DNA of 64,000 bases from Agrobacterium genomosp. 13 str. CFBP 6927 (GTDB lineage Bacteria > Pseudomonadota > Alphaproteobacteria > Rhizobiales > Rhizobiaceae): NCBI GenBank assembly GCA_900012615.1, contig LT009756.1, positions 1,970,484-2,034,483 on the forward strand, given 5' to 3'. Made by a program: the position numbers and the translations under genes. This document shows positions 42,184-50,553 of the stretch, one piece after another (positions within the stretch are counted from its first letter, which is position 1; every line of letters begins with the position of its first letter). Below the pieces are notes generated by a model, which had not been told where the DNA came from, searched no databases, and was given only the letters and a program-made list of their open reading frames with translations.

Positions 42184-44658
42184 ATGAGCAACAGTTTTGA
42201 CGATATGCCGTTCTTCGATGAGGAACCCGTGGCGCCACGCAAGGCGACGAACAATGCCGGTGCGGAAAGCGGCGGCGGGCTTGGCATTGCCGCCCGCGCC
42301 ATGGCGGCGCGCGATCAGACGCGTGCTGCGCCCGACTATCTTTCCGGTCTCAACCCGGAACAGCGCGAGGCAGTGGAGACGCTGGATGGTCCCGTTCTCG
42401 TGCTCGCCGGCGCCGGCACCGGCAAGACCCGCGTTCTGACGACCCGTATCGCCCATATTCTGGCCACCGGCCGCGCCTATCCAAGCCAGATTCTTGCCGT
42501 GACCTTCACCAACAAGGCCGCCCGCGAGATGAAGGAACGAATCGGCGTTCTCGTCGGCGGCGCTGTCGAGGGCATGCCCTGGCTCGGTACGTTCCACTCT
42601 ATCGGTGTCAAGCTTTTGCGCCGCCATGCCGAACTCGTCGGCCTGAAATCGGACTTCACCATTCTCGATACCGATGATGTCGTGCGGCTGATCAAGCAAC
42701 TCATTCAGGCCGAAGGTCTTGATGATAAGCGCTGGCCGGCAAAACAGTTCGCCGGTATGATCGACGGATGGAAGAACAAGGGCCTGACGCCGCCGGATAT
42801 TCCGGAGGGCGACAGCCGCGCCTTCGCCAATGGCAAGGGCCGCGAGCTTTACACCGCCTATCAGAACCGCCTGAAGACGCTGAACGCCTGTGACTTCGGC
42901 GATCTACTGATGCATCCGATCAGCATCTTCCGCCGCCACACCGATATTCTGAAGGAGTATCACCAGAAGTTCCGTTACATTCTGGTGGACGAATATCAGG
43001 ACACCAATACGGCGCAATATATGTGGCTCAGGCTGCTTGCCCAGCGCGCCAAGGGCGAACCGCAGAATGTCTGCTGCGTCGGTGACGACGACCAGTCGAT
43101 TTACGGCTGGCGCGGCGCGGAAGTGGACAATATCCTCCGCTTCGACAAGGACTTCCCCGGCGCCAAGGTCATCAAGCTCGAACGCAACTACCGCTCCACC
43201 GAGCATATTCTCGGCGCGGCCGGCCATCTGATCGCGCACAATGAGGGCCGTCTCGGCAAGACCCTGTTCACCGAACGCAGCAGCCCTGATGACGAAAAGG
43301 TCGTGGTGCATGCGGCCTGGGATTCCGAGGAGGAAGCCCGCGCCGTCGGCGAGGAAATCGAACAGCTCCAGCGCAAGAACCATAATCTGAACGACATGGC
43401 CATCCTCGTTCGCGCCTCCTTCCAGATGCGCGAATTCGAAGACCGTTTCGTCACGCTTGGCCTCAATTATCGCGTCATCGGCGGCCCGCGCTTTTATGAG
43501 CGCCTCGAAATCCGCGACGCCATGGCCTATTTCCGCCTTGTCTGCCAACCGGCCGACGATCTCGCCTTCGAGCGGATCGTCAACACGCCGAAGCGCGGTC
43601 TTGGCGATACGACGATCCGCAATCTGCACGACTATGCCCGCGCCCGCGATATTCCGATGCTGGCGGCGGCCGCCGACATCATCGAGACCGACGAACTGAA
43701 GCCGAAGGCACGCAAGGCGCTGTTCGATGTGGTGCAGGATTTCCGCCGCTGGCAAGGCCTCCTGGAAAACACCGAACACACCACGCTTGCCGAGCAGATT
43801 CTCGACGAAAGCGGCTATACCGCCATGTGGCAGGCCGACAAGACGGCCGAAGCGCCCGGACGGCTTGAGAACCTGAAGGAACTCATCCGCTCCATGGAGG
43901 CCTTCGAGAGCATGCGCGGCTTCCTTGAGCACGTCGCCCTCGTCATGGATGCCGAACAGAACGAAAATCTCGATGCCGTCTCCATCATGACGCTGCATTC
44001 CGCCAAAGGTCTGGAGTTCGACACCGTCTTCCTGCCCGGCTGGGAAGAAGGCCTGTTCCCGCACCAGCGGGCGCTGGACGAAGGCGGGCGCTCCGGTCTG
44101 GAGGAAGAGCGCCGTCTTGCCTATGTCGGCATCACCCGCGCCAAAAAGCTCTGCCATATCTGGTTCGTATCGAACCGGCGTATCCATGGCCTATGGCAAT
44201 CCACCCTGCCCTCGCGTTTCCTCGATGAACTGCCGCCCGCCCATGTGGACGTTGCGGCATCCGACAGCAATTACGGCGGTTATGGCGGACGCGGCGGCTA
44301 CGGCCAGTCCCGTTTCGACAAGGCCGAGCCCTTCGCCAATAATTATTCCACCCCCGGCTGGAAACGCGCGCAGCAGAACCGCTCCGACGCCACCCGCGAC
44401 AATTGGGGCACGCGTTCCGGCCATGCGGTCGAGCGGATCGGTTATGGCGAAAGCGGCCCACGCACCCGCACGATCGATGGTGAACTGGTGGCGAAATCCG
44501 TAGCCGACACACCATCGAAGTTTTTTGTCGGTGACCGCGTCTTCCACCTCAAATTCGGCAATGGCAACATCTCCGCCATCGAAGGCAACAAGCTGACCAT
44601 CGACTTCGACCGCGCCGGCCAGAAGCGCGTGCTGGATGGATTTGTGGAAAAGGCCTGA
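42184..44658 (+). CDS. uvrD: UvrD/PcrA-type DNA helicase
   Basis: The 824-residue superfamily-1A 3'-5' helicase has Walker A AGAGTGKT (75-82), motif Ia VTFTNKAAREMKERI, motif II VDEYQDTN, motif III DDQSIYGWRGA, motif VI VGITRAKK, and a C-terminal Tudor-like segment (RVFHLKFGNGNISAIEGN) typical of UvrD/PcrA. It acts in nucleotide-excision and mismatch repair and in replication-fork clearing. A Gly/Tyr-rich linker (GGYGGRGGYG) joins helicase core and Tudor domain. About 50 residues of low-complexity sequence precede the Q motif. Confidence 0.93.
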   Translation: MSNSFDDMPFFDEEPVAPRKATNNAGAESGGGLGIAARAMAARDQTRAAPDYLSGLNPEQREAVETLDGPVLVLAGAGTGKTRVLTTRIAHILATGRAYPSQILAVTFTNKAAREMKERIGVLVGGAVEGMPWLGTFHSIGVKLLRRHAELVGLKSDFTILDTDDVVRLIKQLIQAEGLDDKRWPAKQFAGMIDGWKNKGLTPPDIPEGDSRAFANGKGRELYTAYQNRLKTLNACDFGDLLMHPISIFRRHTDILKEYHQKFRYILVDEYQDTNTAQYMWLRLLAQRAKGEPQNVCCVGDDDQSIYGWRGAEVDNILRFDKDFPGAKVIKLERNYRSTEHILGAAGHLIAHNEGRLGKTLFTERSSPDDEKVVVHAAWDSEEEARAVGEEIEQLQRKNHNLNDMAILVRASFQMREFEDRFVTLGLNYRVIGGPRFYERLEIRDAMAYFRLVCQPADDLAFERIVNTPKRGLGDTTIRNLHDYARARDIPMLAAAADIIETDELKPKARKALFDVVQDFRRWQGLLENTEHTTLAEQILDESGYTAMWQADKTAEAPGRLENLKELIRSMEAFESMRGFLEHVALVMDAEQNENLDAVSIMTLHSAKGLEFDTVFLPGWEEGLFPHQRALDEGGRSGLEEERRLAYVGITRAKKLCHIWFVSNRRIHGLWQSTLPSRFLDELPPAHVDVAASDSNYGGYGGRGGYGQSRFDKAEPFANNYSTPGWKRAQQNRSDATRDNWGTRSGHAVERIGYGESGPRTRTIDGELVAKSVADTPSKFFVGDRVFHLKFGNGNISAIEGNKLTIDFDRAGQKRVLDGFVEKA

Positions 44659-44710
44659 TTCGACAACCACGAGTGCCCGGGCGCGCGCTTTTTCCATGGC
44701 ACCCGTCATG

Positions 44711-44736
44711 CTGTTGCAATAAAGGAGTTGCAACAG
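44711..44736 (+). promoter_or_regulatory. Hairpin with a Shine-Dalgarno-like loop before the glycosyltransferase gene
   Basis: CTGTTGCAA and TTGCAACAG form a perfect 9-bp stem around the loop TAAAGGAG, an SD-like sequence. It lies between the uvrD stop and the glycosyltransferase start, 14 bases before the GTG. No T tract follows, so it is not a clear terminator. Confidence 0.35.
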
Positions 44737-44750
44737 GGTGTGAAAACCGG

Positions 44751-45575
44751 GTGAGGACTGCTTTGCATATTTTACCGAAAAGCCAGCGCAAGCTCGCCGT
44801 TTTTCTGATCAACATGGACAGCGCCACCAAGCGCCTTGAAGACATGAACACTCGCCTAGACGCCATCGGGCTGAAAGCGGAGCGCGTTCCCGGCGTCAAT
44901 GGCAGGGAGCTGAACTATCCGATCCCGGAATTCAGCGAGATTTCCTACATGCTCATGCATGGCCGCCGCACCTCGCCGCCGGAAATCGGCTGTTATCTCA
45001 GCCATGTCGCCTGCGCCAACCGGTTCATGGACGGCGATGCCGACATCGCCCTCATCCTCGAAGACGACGTCATCTTCGACAATGATTTTATCAACGCGAT
45101 CGACGAGGCTGTGCTGAATGGCAGCGACTGGGATCTGCTGCGGCTGACGACCGTCAGCAACGGCCGGAAATTCGCCTTCCGCCCGCTGTCCAATGGCCGC
45201 TCGCTCGCGATCGCATTGACACGGGAAAAGGGTTCGGGAGCCTATCTCGTCAACCGCCGCGCCGGCAAATGGATATCGAAACTCATTCCCATGCGGCTGG
45301 CTTACGATATCGCATTCGATCTGGAATATCTCGCGGGCCTGAAGGGCGCCTTCATCTACCCTCTCTGCGCCACGCAGGATGCGGACGGGGAAAGCCAGAT
45401 CCAGAACAATCTGCGGATATACCGCCTGCCGCGCTGGCGTTATTTCACCGTGCTGCCCTATCGCGCCTATCTGGAAACCAGCCGTTTCCTGCTGCGTGGC
45501 ATCCGCCTGGCCATCGCCAAGCTGAGCGTCGCGCTGCAGGGCGGCAAGGGCAAGGCTGTTCCGGCCGGCAACTGA
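44751..45575 (+). CDS. Family 25 glycosyltransferase (LPS-type)
   Basis: The 274-residue protein begins (after about 12 residues) with KLAVFLINMDSATKRLEDM, then EIGCYLSHVACANRFMD and ALILEDDVIFDNDF, the signature of GT25 enzymes that add galactose or related sugars to lipopolysaccharide core. The start is uncertain: no ATG exists in the expected place. GTG at 44751 is the most likely, with TTG at 44763 as an alternative. It stands alone 92 bp after uvrD. Confidence 0.85.
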   Translation: MRTALHILPKSQRKLAVFLINMDSATKRLEDMNTRLDAIGLKAERVPGVNGRELNYPIPEFSEISYMLMHGRRTSPPEIGCYLSHVACANRFMDGDADIALILEDDVIFDNDFINAIDEAVLNGSDWDLLRLTTVSNGRKFAFRPLSNGRSLAIALTREKGSGAYLVNRRAGKWISKLIPMRLAYDIAFDLEYLAGLKGAFIYPLCATQDADGESQIQNNLRIYRLPRWRYFTVLPYRAYLETSRFLLRGIRLAIAKLSVALQGGKGKAVPAGN

Positions 45576-45585
45576 ACTCGCTGGA

Positions 45586-45705
45586 TCACACCTCTCCGGG
45601 TGTAAAGCCGACCAGATAGACTGCCGCGATCACGGCTGCGAGAATGAAAATCGAAATGACGAAAATCGTCATCCGGTTCAATGGTTTGCGCGTCGTTTTC
45701 TTCAT
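45586..45705 (-). CDS. Small single-pass membrane protein (39 aa)
   Basis: The predicted peptide MKKTTRKPLNRMTIFVISIF continues into a hydrophobic helix and ends VGFTPGEV. It has a basic N-terminus and one transmembrane segment (about 13-33), giving N-in topology. I do not recognise a family, and the ribosome site is weak. It lies convergent with the glycosyltransferase gene, 10 bp away. Short membrane peptides of this sort are often real but easily missed. Confidence 0.45.
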   Translation of the reverse strand: MKKTTRKPLNRMTIFVISIFILAAVIAAVYLVGFTPGEV

Positions 45706-45847
45706 GATGGAATAATGCGTGGCCGCATCGCTTGTTCCGCAGCGCACAGGATATTGTCGGCTAAAACAGTGAAACCGTGTAATTCGATTCCGCTTCAGGC
45801 ACATATCGGCTAAAGCTCGGTTTCCTCTTCAGCTTTGCCGGCCCGCC

Positions 45848-46330
45848 ATGACAGACACGACGCATCCACGCCTCAACCCGCTGCATCTTGCCGCCGCTTT
45901 CGCCAGCGGTTGCCTTCTGACGCTGATGGTGCATTTCAACGGTCAGCTTGCCCATTACGGCAACGCGCTATTTTCCTCATGGACAGCGCATGGCACCGGC
46001 ACGGTAGCGGCGCTGATCTATCTCGCCATCATGCGCCCGAAGAAAGATTTGGGCGTGGCAGAGAAGCCGAAGGCACCGCTCTGGGCCTATAGCGGGGGCG
46101 TCGTCGGCGCCGCCATCGTCATCCTCACCTCCACCGCCGTCAATTCGCCGCTGGCGCTTTCCGGCACCATTGCGCTGGGTCTCGGTGGGCAGGTGATCTT
46201 CAGTCTGCTGGCCGATCTCTTCGGCCTTTTCGGCCTGCCGAAACGGCGGCCGGACCTGCGTGACATGGCGGCGGTAGCGCTGATCCTCTGCGGCAGTGCC
46301 CTCATTATTCTGGTCGGGAGAACGGCATGA
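45848..46330 (+). CDS. DUF606/YdcZ-type DMT transporter half, first subunit
   Basis: The 160-residue protein has about five hydrophobic helices and the DUF606 pattern (ASGCLLTLMVHFNGQLAHYG, ALGLGGQVIFSLLADLFGLFG). DUF606 proteins are half-size relatives of the drug/metabolite transporter superfamily that often occur as adjacent pairs and presumably work as heterodimers. It overlaps the next DUF606 gene by 4 bases. The substrate is unknown. Confidence 0.85.
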   Translation: MTDTTHPRLNPLHLAAAFASGCLLTLMVHFNGQLAHYGNALFSSWTAHGTGTVAALIYLAIMRPKKDLGVAEKPKAPLWAYSGGVVGAAIVILTSTAVNSPLALSGTIALGLGGQVIFSLLADLFGLFGLPKRRPDLRDMAAVALILCGSALIILVGRTA

Positions 46331-46752
46331 TCGTCTGGATCGCCATGGCTTTCACCGGCGGCGTCTTCGTTGCGCTCAGCCGGCAGATCAACGGCCGCCT
46401 CAGCCTGTCGAACTCGCCGCTCATCGCTTCCTTCTGGAACCACATCGTCGGCTTCGCGGTGCTGACCGTCATCGGCCTCATCGTCGGCGGCCTCATCCCG
46501 CCGGGTGCGGCCGATGCGCCCTGGCTCGCCTTTATCGGCGGCCCCATCGGCGTCGTCTTCATCGCCTCGGGCAGCTGGCTCATTCCCCGCATCGGCGCGG
46601 TCAATACAGCCCTTCTGGTCATCAGCGGCCAGATGGTGTCAGGCGTCGTCCTCGATCTTTTCAGCGATCATCCGCCGAAAATCTGGGCGAGCGCGCTCGG
46701 CATTCTGCTCATCCTCGGCGGCATGGTGCTGACGCAGCGGCGTGGCCGCTAG
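46327..46752 (+). CDS. DUF606/YdcZ-type DMT transporter half, second subunit
   Basis: The 141-residue membrane protein has the same half-transporter pattern as its neighbour (GGVFVALSRQINGRLSLSN, SFWNHIVGFAVLTVIG, QMVSGVVLDLFSDHP). The 4-base overlap with the upstream gene supports a heterodimeric transporter. It is convergent with the DUF2778 gene, 26 bp away. Confidence 0.85.
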   Translation: MIVWIAMAFTGGVFVALSRQINGRLSLSNSPLIASFWNHIVGFAVLTVIGLIVGGLIPPGAADAPWLAFIGGPIGVVFIASGSWLIPRIGAVNTALLVISGQMVSGVVLDLFSDHPPKIWASALGILLILGGMVLTQRRGR

Positions 46753-46778
46753 AGCACATCCGGGAAGACAGTGTAAAA

Positions 46779-48044
46779 TCAGGAATCGCTGCCGCGCGAG
46801 AACATGCCGAGCAGGGTCTTGCCACCACTTTTCCCACCGCTGCTGGCGAGTGTCGGACGATTGCCGTTGAGCTTCGGCACCACCACCATGCGCTTGACTT
46901 CGCCGCGCTTGAAGGCTGCGAGGAAGCGGGGATAATCCCGGAACACGACGCAGCCATTCGATTCACCGCGTTTCGCCAGCATGTAGGTATGGGCCAGAAG
47001 GCCATCGCGGCCATGCGGATTGACGCCGTTTTCCGGTGTCAGCCGAATGGCCTCGACGCCATGGAAACGGGCCTCGCGCATTGTCAGCCTGTAGCTGGAA
47101 GGCGGTGTCGAGCCGCGCATTCTGACGTGAACATAATCCGGGTTGTCGCGCATCTTGCCGATACCGGAATGGGCCTCGAGCTTCTCCCCATTCGGCATGT
47201 GCACAAGGCCGGAGGAGATATCGTAGATCGCCGTGCCATTGCCGCGATCCGGCCACGGAACCGCATCCATCTTGCTCGGCTCACGTATCGGATTATCAGG
47301 CTTTGCAAAGGCGAGCATGGCGCCGGTGCCCTGTTTCGGCGGCTGCGGCGCACGCAGCGGAACAGGGGCGTCGAATGCGGGCGCGGAAGCAACGTCGGCC
47401 TTGGAGAGGGCGGGACGCGGCGACGGCTCCACGGTCTCGGCAGCCGCCACCTCGGGCCTGAAGCTCGGAAGCGGCACGTCATCCGGAAGCAGGCTGCTCG
47501 CCTCTTCCTCGATCTGCGGACGCGCCAGCGCCACTTCGAATGCCGGATGCGAAGCAGCACTCTGATAGGCAACCTCGGTGGTACGCCCAAGCGCGGAATC
47601 GACAATTGCCGAAGGCCGGAGCGCAGCAAGCTCCTTGACCGTCGCCTGCCCTTTCGCATTCGCAGCCGCACCGAAACGCTCGCCAAATTCCTTCGCGCCG
47701 ATCTCGGGCATCATGCCGGCAAGGCGGACAGCCTTCTGCTGGCCATGGCTGTGGTCGCTCAGGCGGGAAAACTTGCGGACATGAATATCCCGTGCGACCG
47801 CTCGGTCTATCGCCGTCTCCGCGGAATCGAGCCTGGCCACCAGCGTCTTTTCAAACTGTCCGACGCCATGCGAAGCAGCCGCCATGCCGTGAAGCGAGGC
47901 GAAGGCAGCAAAGGCGAAAAGACCGGCAAAGGCACCGCCGCCAAGCAGCGCCGACATTCGGCCAAGCGAAAAGGATTTGCTCTTCTTGAGGCAGGACGAC
48001 CGGGCAGGACCGGCGCCATTATAGGCCGCAGCAGAAAACGCCAT
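46779..48044 (-). CDS. DUF2778 (L,D-transpeptidase-like, Tlde1-related) protein
   Basis: The 421-residue protein has one N-terminal transmembrane helix (about 32-56), a long variable Pro/Ala-rich periplasmic region, and a C-terminal DUF2778 domain (about 260-395) with HSGIGKM, GRDGLLAHTYM and ESNGCVVF. H352 and C365 are the likely catalytic pair of an L,D-transpeptidase-like fold. DUF2778 includes Tlde1 toxins of type VI secretion, but membrane-anchored rhizobial members without nearby T6SS genes, as here, are more likely housekeeping cell-wall enzymes. No immunity gene is seen next to it. Confidence 0.75.
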   Translation of the reverse strand: MAFSAAAYNGAGPARSSCLKKSKSFSLGRMSALLGGGAFAGLFAFAAFASLHGMAAASHGVGQFEKTLVARLDSAETAIDRAVARDIHVRKFSRLSDHSHGQQKAVRLAGMMPEIGAKEFGERFGAAANAKGQATVKELAALRPSAIVDSALGRTTEVAYQSAASHPAFEVALARPQIEEEASSLLPDDVPLPSFRPEVAAAETVEPSPRPALSKADVASAPAFDAPVPLRAPQPPKQGTGAMLAFAKPDNPIREPSKMDAVPWPDRGNGTAIYDISSGLVHMPNGEKLEAHSGIGKMRDNPDYVHVRMRGSTPPSSYRLTMREARFHGVEAIRLTPENGVNPHGRDGLLAHTYMLAKRGESNGCVVFRDYPRFLAAFKRGEVKRMVVVPKLNGNRPTLASSGGKSGGKTLLGMFSRGSDS

Positions 48045-48501
48045 GATACTCGTTACTCGAACCGTTCACGCACAACCGGGCAACGCCGGAGGGATTTTGG
48101 GGCATCCGAACAGCGGGCAGACACCACGCCTGTTTCGGAACTGACTGGTTCGAAGCATGACGAATTATGGTAACCAAAGTGTTTACGAGTCCCTGCAAAA
48201 ATAATTCGTTAAGGTCTGCGCATTATCGGGCGAAGGCAAAACAATGACTTGCGTGGATAAGGCGTGCATCCGCACCGCCTTGTCCCGGAAAAATGCCCTC
48301 AAGGGCGTCATCGGCCTTTAAAGTTTCCGTCGCCGCATCGTCAGGTAAATTCCGACTTGGCCGGAAATTTGCTGCAAATGCGGCAGGAAAACGACCGAGA
48401 CCGCTTTGCCGTAACGCCGTCATGCCGGCACAAAGGTTGAATGGGCACTTGATCCGCCAGTGCCGGCTTGGCATCCTGCTCGCAAATTTGGGAGGCAAAT
48501 C
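48045..48501. other. Intergenic region without a convincing gene
   Basis: This 457-bp stretch separates the DUF2778 gene from the divergent pncA. It is AT-rich around 48165-48215 (possible promoters) and contains a 25-codon open frame at 48244-48321 without a ribosome site or recognisable product. I see no repeat or RNA structure I can support. Confidence 0.5.
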
Positions 48502-49128
48502 ATGAAGGCGCTGCTGCTCATCGATATCCAGAACGGCTTTTGCCCGGGCGGCAATCTGGCCGTTGCCGAGGGTGACAGGGTCGTGCCGGTCGCCAACGCC
48601 CTGATCGACAATGGCGGTTATGACCTGATCGTCGCCTCGCAGGACTGGCACCCGGAAAACCACGGCAGTTTCGCCTCGCAGCATCCCGGCAAGAAACCGT
48701 TCGACATGGGCGAACTCTCCGGCAAACCGCAGATGATGTGGCCGGACCATTGCGTGCAGGGCACGCCGGATGCGGAATTTCACCCTGACCTCAAGACGGA
48801 TGCTTTCGACTACATCCAGCAGAAGGGCGAAAATCCCGCTGTCGACAGCTATTCTGCCTTTCGCGACAACGACCAGGGGGCGACAACCGGCCTTGCCGAT
48901 TATCTGACCCGCCAGGGCGTGACGCAGCTCGATGTCTGCGGCCTCGCCACCGATTATTGCGTCAGTTTCTCGGTGCTCGATGCGCTCGACATGCTGCCCG
49001 GCGTCAAAATCCGTTTTATCGAGGACGCAAGCCGCGGCATCGATCCACAGGGCATAAAGGCGTCGATCACCGCCATGCGGGAAAAAGGCGTGGCCATTCT
49101 CAGGAGCCGCGACATATTGCGCGACTGA
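48502..49128 (+). CDS. pncA: Nicotinamidase
   Basis: The 208-residue isochorismatase-fold enzyme hydrolyses nicotinamide to nicotinate for NAD salvage. The catalytic triad is D8 (LLIDIQNGFCPGG), K108 and C153 (GLATDYCVSFS). The metal ligands are D48, H50 and H54 (QDWHPENH). The start MKALLLIDIQ has GGAGG 8 bases upstream. It often also acts on pyrazinamide. It is convergent with the DUF2164 gene, 7 bp away. Confidence 0.93.
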   Translation: MKALLLIDIQNGFCPGGNLAVAEGDRVVPVANALIDNGGYDLIVASQDWHPENHGSFASQHPGKKPFDMGELSGKPQMMWPDHCVQGTPDAEFHPDLKTDAFDYIQQKGENPAVDSYSAFRDNDQGATTGLADYLTRQGVTQLDVCGLATDYCVSFSVLDALDMLPGVKIRFIEDASRGIDPQGIKASITAMREKGVAILRSRDILRD

Positions 49129-49135
49129 GTAACCT

Positions 49136-49372
49136 TCAGCGCAGCCTCGGCTTCTCCAGCACGTCGATATCGCCTGCCGCGTCTTCCAGGCGCCTCAGGA
49201 TCGCGGCATGCGCATCCTTGAGCCCCTGATTGTAAAAGACATACCCGACTTCCTCAGCCAGAAATTCCACGAAAATCTCTGCCTGCAGCAGCCCCATCTC
49301 GGTTTCGGTCTCCCTGGCGAGATAATCCTTGATACGCGCGGCCAGGACCGCCTTTTCCTGCTTCTCAAGCAT
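49136..49372 (-). CDS. DUF2164 family protein
   Basis: The 78-residue helical protein matches DUF2164 (ARIKDYLARETETEMGLLQA, FLAEEVGYVFYNQGLKDA). Function is unknown; family members are small cytoplasmic proteins. It has no membrane segment and no obvious operon partner. Confidence 0.8.
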   Translation of the reverse strand: MLEKQEKAVLAARIKDYLARETETEMGLLQAEIFVEFLAEEVGYVFYNQGLKDAHAAILRRLEDAAGDIDVLEKPRLR

Positions 49373-49522
49373 TCATTATCCGCCATGTCGTGATTTGGGC
49401 GCCGATGCGCCGGGATGCAGCTAACGTAACGGATGCTTCAAGGGAATCAATCGATCCATTCATGCAATTTGTTTGCCAGCCAGACGGGACGGCGATAGAG
49501 CGGCGGCAAGGAGTTCCCAAAA

Positions 49523-50242
49523 ATGTCCAAAACAGATTTTCGCGAGGGATTGAAGGCCGGCTTTCCGATCGCCCTTTCCGCCGCCCCCTTCGGCGCGCTG
49601 TTCGGCGCGGTCGCGGTCGATAACGGGCTGAGCATCGTCGAGGCCACGATCATGAGCGGCACGGTCTATGCTGGCGCCAGCCAGCTGGTCGGCATCGAAT
49701 TATTCGGCCAGAAGGTCGCGCCCTGGCTGATCGTTCTTTCGGTCTTCGCCGTCAATTTCCGCCATATCCTCTATTCGGCCGCCATCGCCAGAATGATCTC
49801 CAACTGGTCTTTCCTGCAAAAGGCAGCGGGCTTCTTCGTGCTGGTGGATCCGCAATTCGCCGAATCGGTCAGGAAATACGAAAATACCGGCACGGTCGGT
49901 TTTGCCTGGTATATGGGCTTTGCCACACCGGTCTATGTCCTGTGGCTGGCCATGACGATTGTCGGCGCGTCGCTCGGCAACATGGTCGGCGATCCGAAAG
50001 CCATCGGTCTCGATGTGCTGCTGCCGATCTATTTCATGGGTATGGTCCTGAGTTTTCGCCAGCGGGAAAATTTCTACCCGGTGATGCTGGCAAGCGCGAT
50101 TGGCGCAACGGTCGCCTATCACATCGTCGGTTCGCCCTGGCATGTCAGCCTCGGCGCGGTTGCCGGCATTCTCGTTGCAGTCCTCTATCCGCCCAAACCG
50201 ACCGGCGAGACCAATCCTGAAAGCAAGGTGGAAAAGCCATGA
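49523..50242 (+). CDS. azlC: AzlC family branched-chain amino acid exporter, large subunit
   Basis: The 239-residue protein has about eight hydrophobic helices and the AzlC signature (FREGLKAGFPIALSAAPFGA, GTVYAGASQLVGIELFG, NFRHILYSAAIA). With the AzlD-type protein encoded next (4-base overlap) it forms a transporter that exports branched-chain amino acids and analogues. The start follows GGCAAGGAG. Confidence 0.9.
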   Translation: MSKTDFREGLKAGFPIALSAAPFGALFGAVAVDNGLSIVEATIMSGTVYAGASQLVGIELFGQKVAPWLIVLSVFAVNFRHILYSAAIARMISNWSFLQKAAGFFVLVDPQFAESVRKYENTGTVGFAWYMGFATPVYVLWLAMTIVGASLGNMVGDPKAIGLDVLLPIYFMGMVLSFRQRENFYPVMLASAIGATVAYHIVGSPWHVSLGAVAGILVAVLYPPKPTGETNPESKVEKP

Positions 50243-50553
50243 GCGATTTTCTGCACGCCGATACACTGATCCTGATCGCACTCGCCGCCGTCGCCACCTA
50301 TCTCACCCGCATCGGTGGTTATGTTCTGATGACGCGGATGAAATCCATCCCGCCGCGCATGGAGGCGGGACTGAACGCGGTTCCCGTCGCGGTCTTGACC
50401 ACGCTCGTCGCACCCGCCTTTTTCGAAGGCGGATACGAGGTGAAGATCGGCATGGTGGCAGCGCTTCTGGTCTGCCTGCGTTTTCCGGGCCTGACGATGC
50501 TGGCCATCGGCTGGGCGATCGTCATCGCGATAAGGCACTGGCCGCTGTTTTAA
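50239..50553 (+). CDS. azlD: AzlD family transporter, small subunit
   Basis: The 104-residue membrane protein has three or four helices and the AzlD pattern (ALAAVATYLTRIGGYVLMTR, IPPRMEAGLNAVPVAVLTTL). It overlaps azlC by 4 bases and its stop interlocks with that of the convergent aminopeptidase gene in a shared TTAA. Confidence 0.9.
   Translation: MSDFLHADTLILIALAAVATYLTRIGGYVLMTRMKSIPPRMEAGLNAVPVAVLTTLVAPAFFEGGYEVKIGMVAALLVCLRFPGLTMLAIGWAIVIAIRHWPLF

Noticed and set aside
46296-48173. 625-codon open frame on the plus strand
   Set aside because: It overlaps the second DUF606 gene out of frame and then runs antisense through the DUF2778 gene; both of those have clear family motifs.
48244-48321. 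25-codon frame in the spacer before pncA
   Set aside because: No ribosome site, no repeated amino acid pattern of a leader peptide and no terminator after it.
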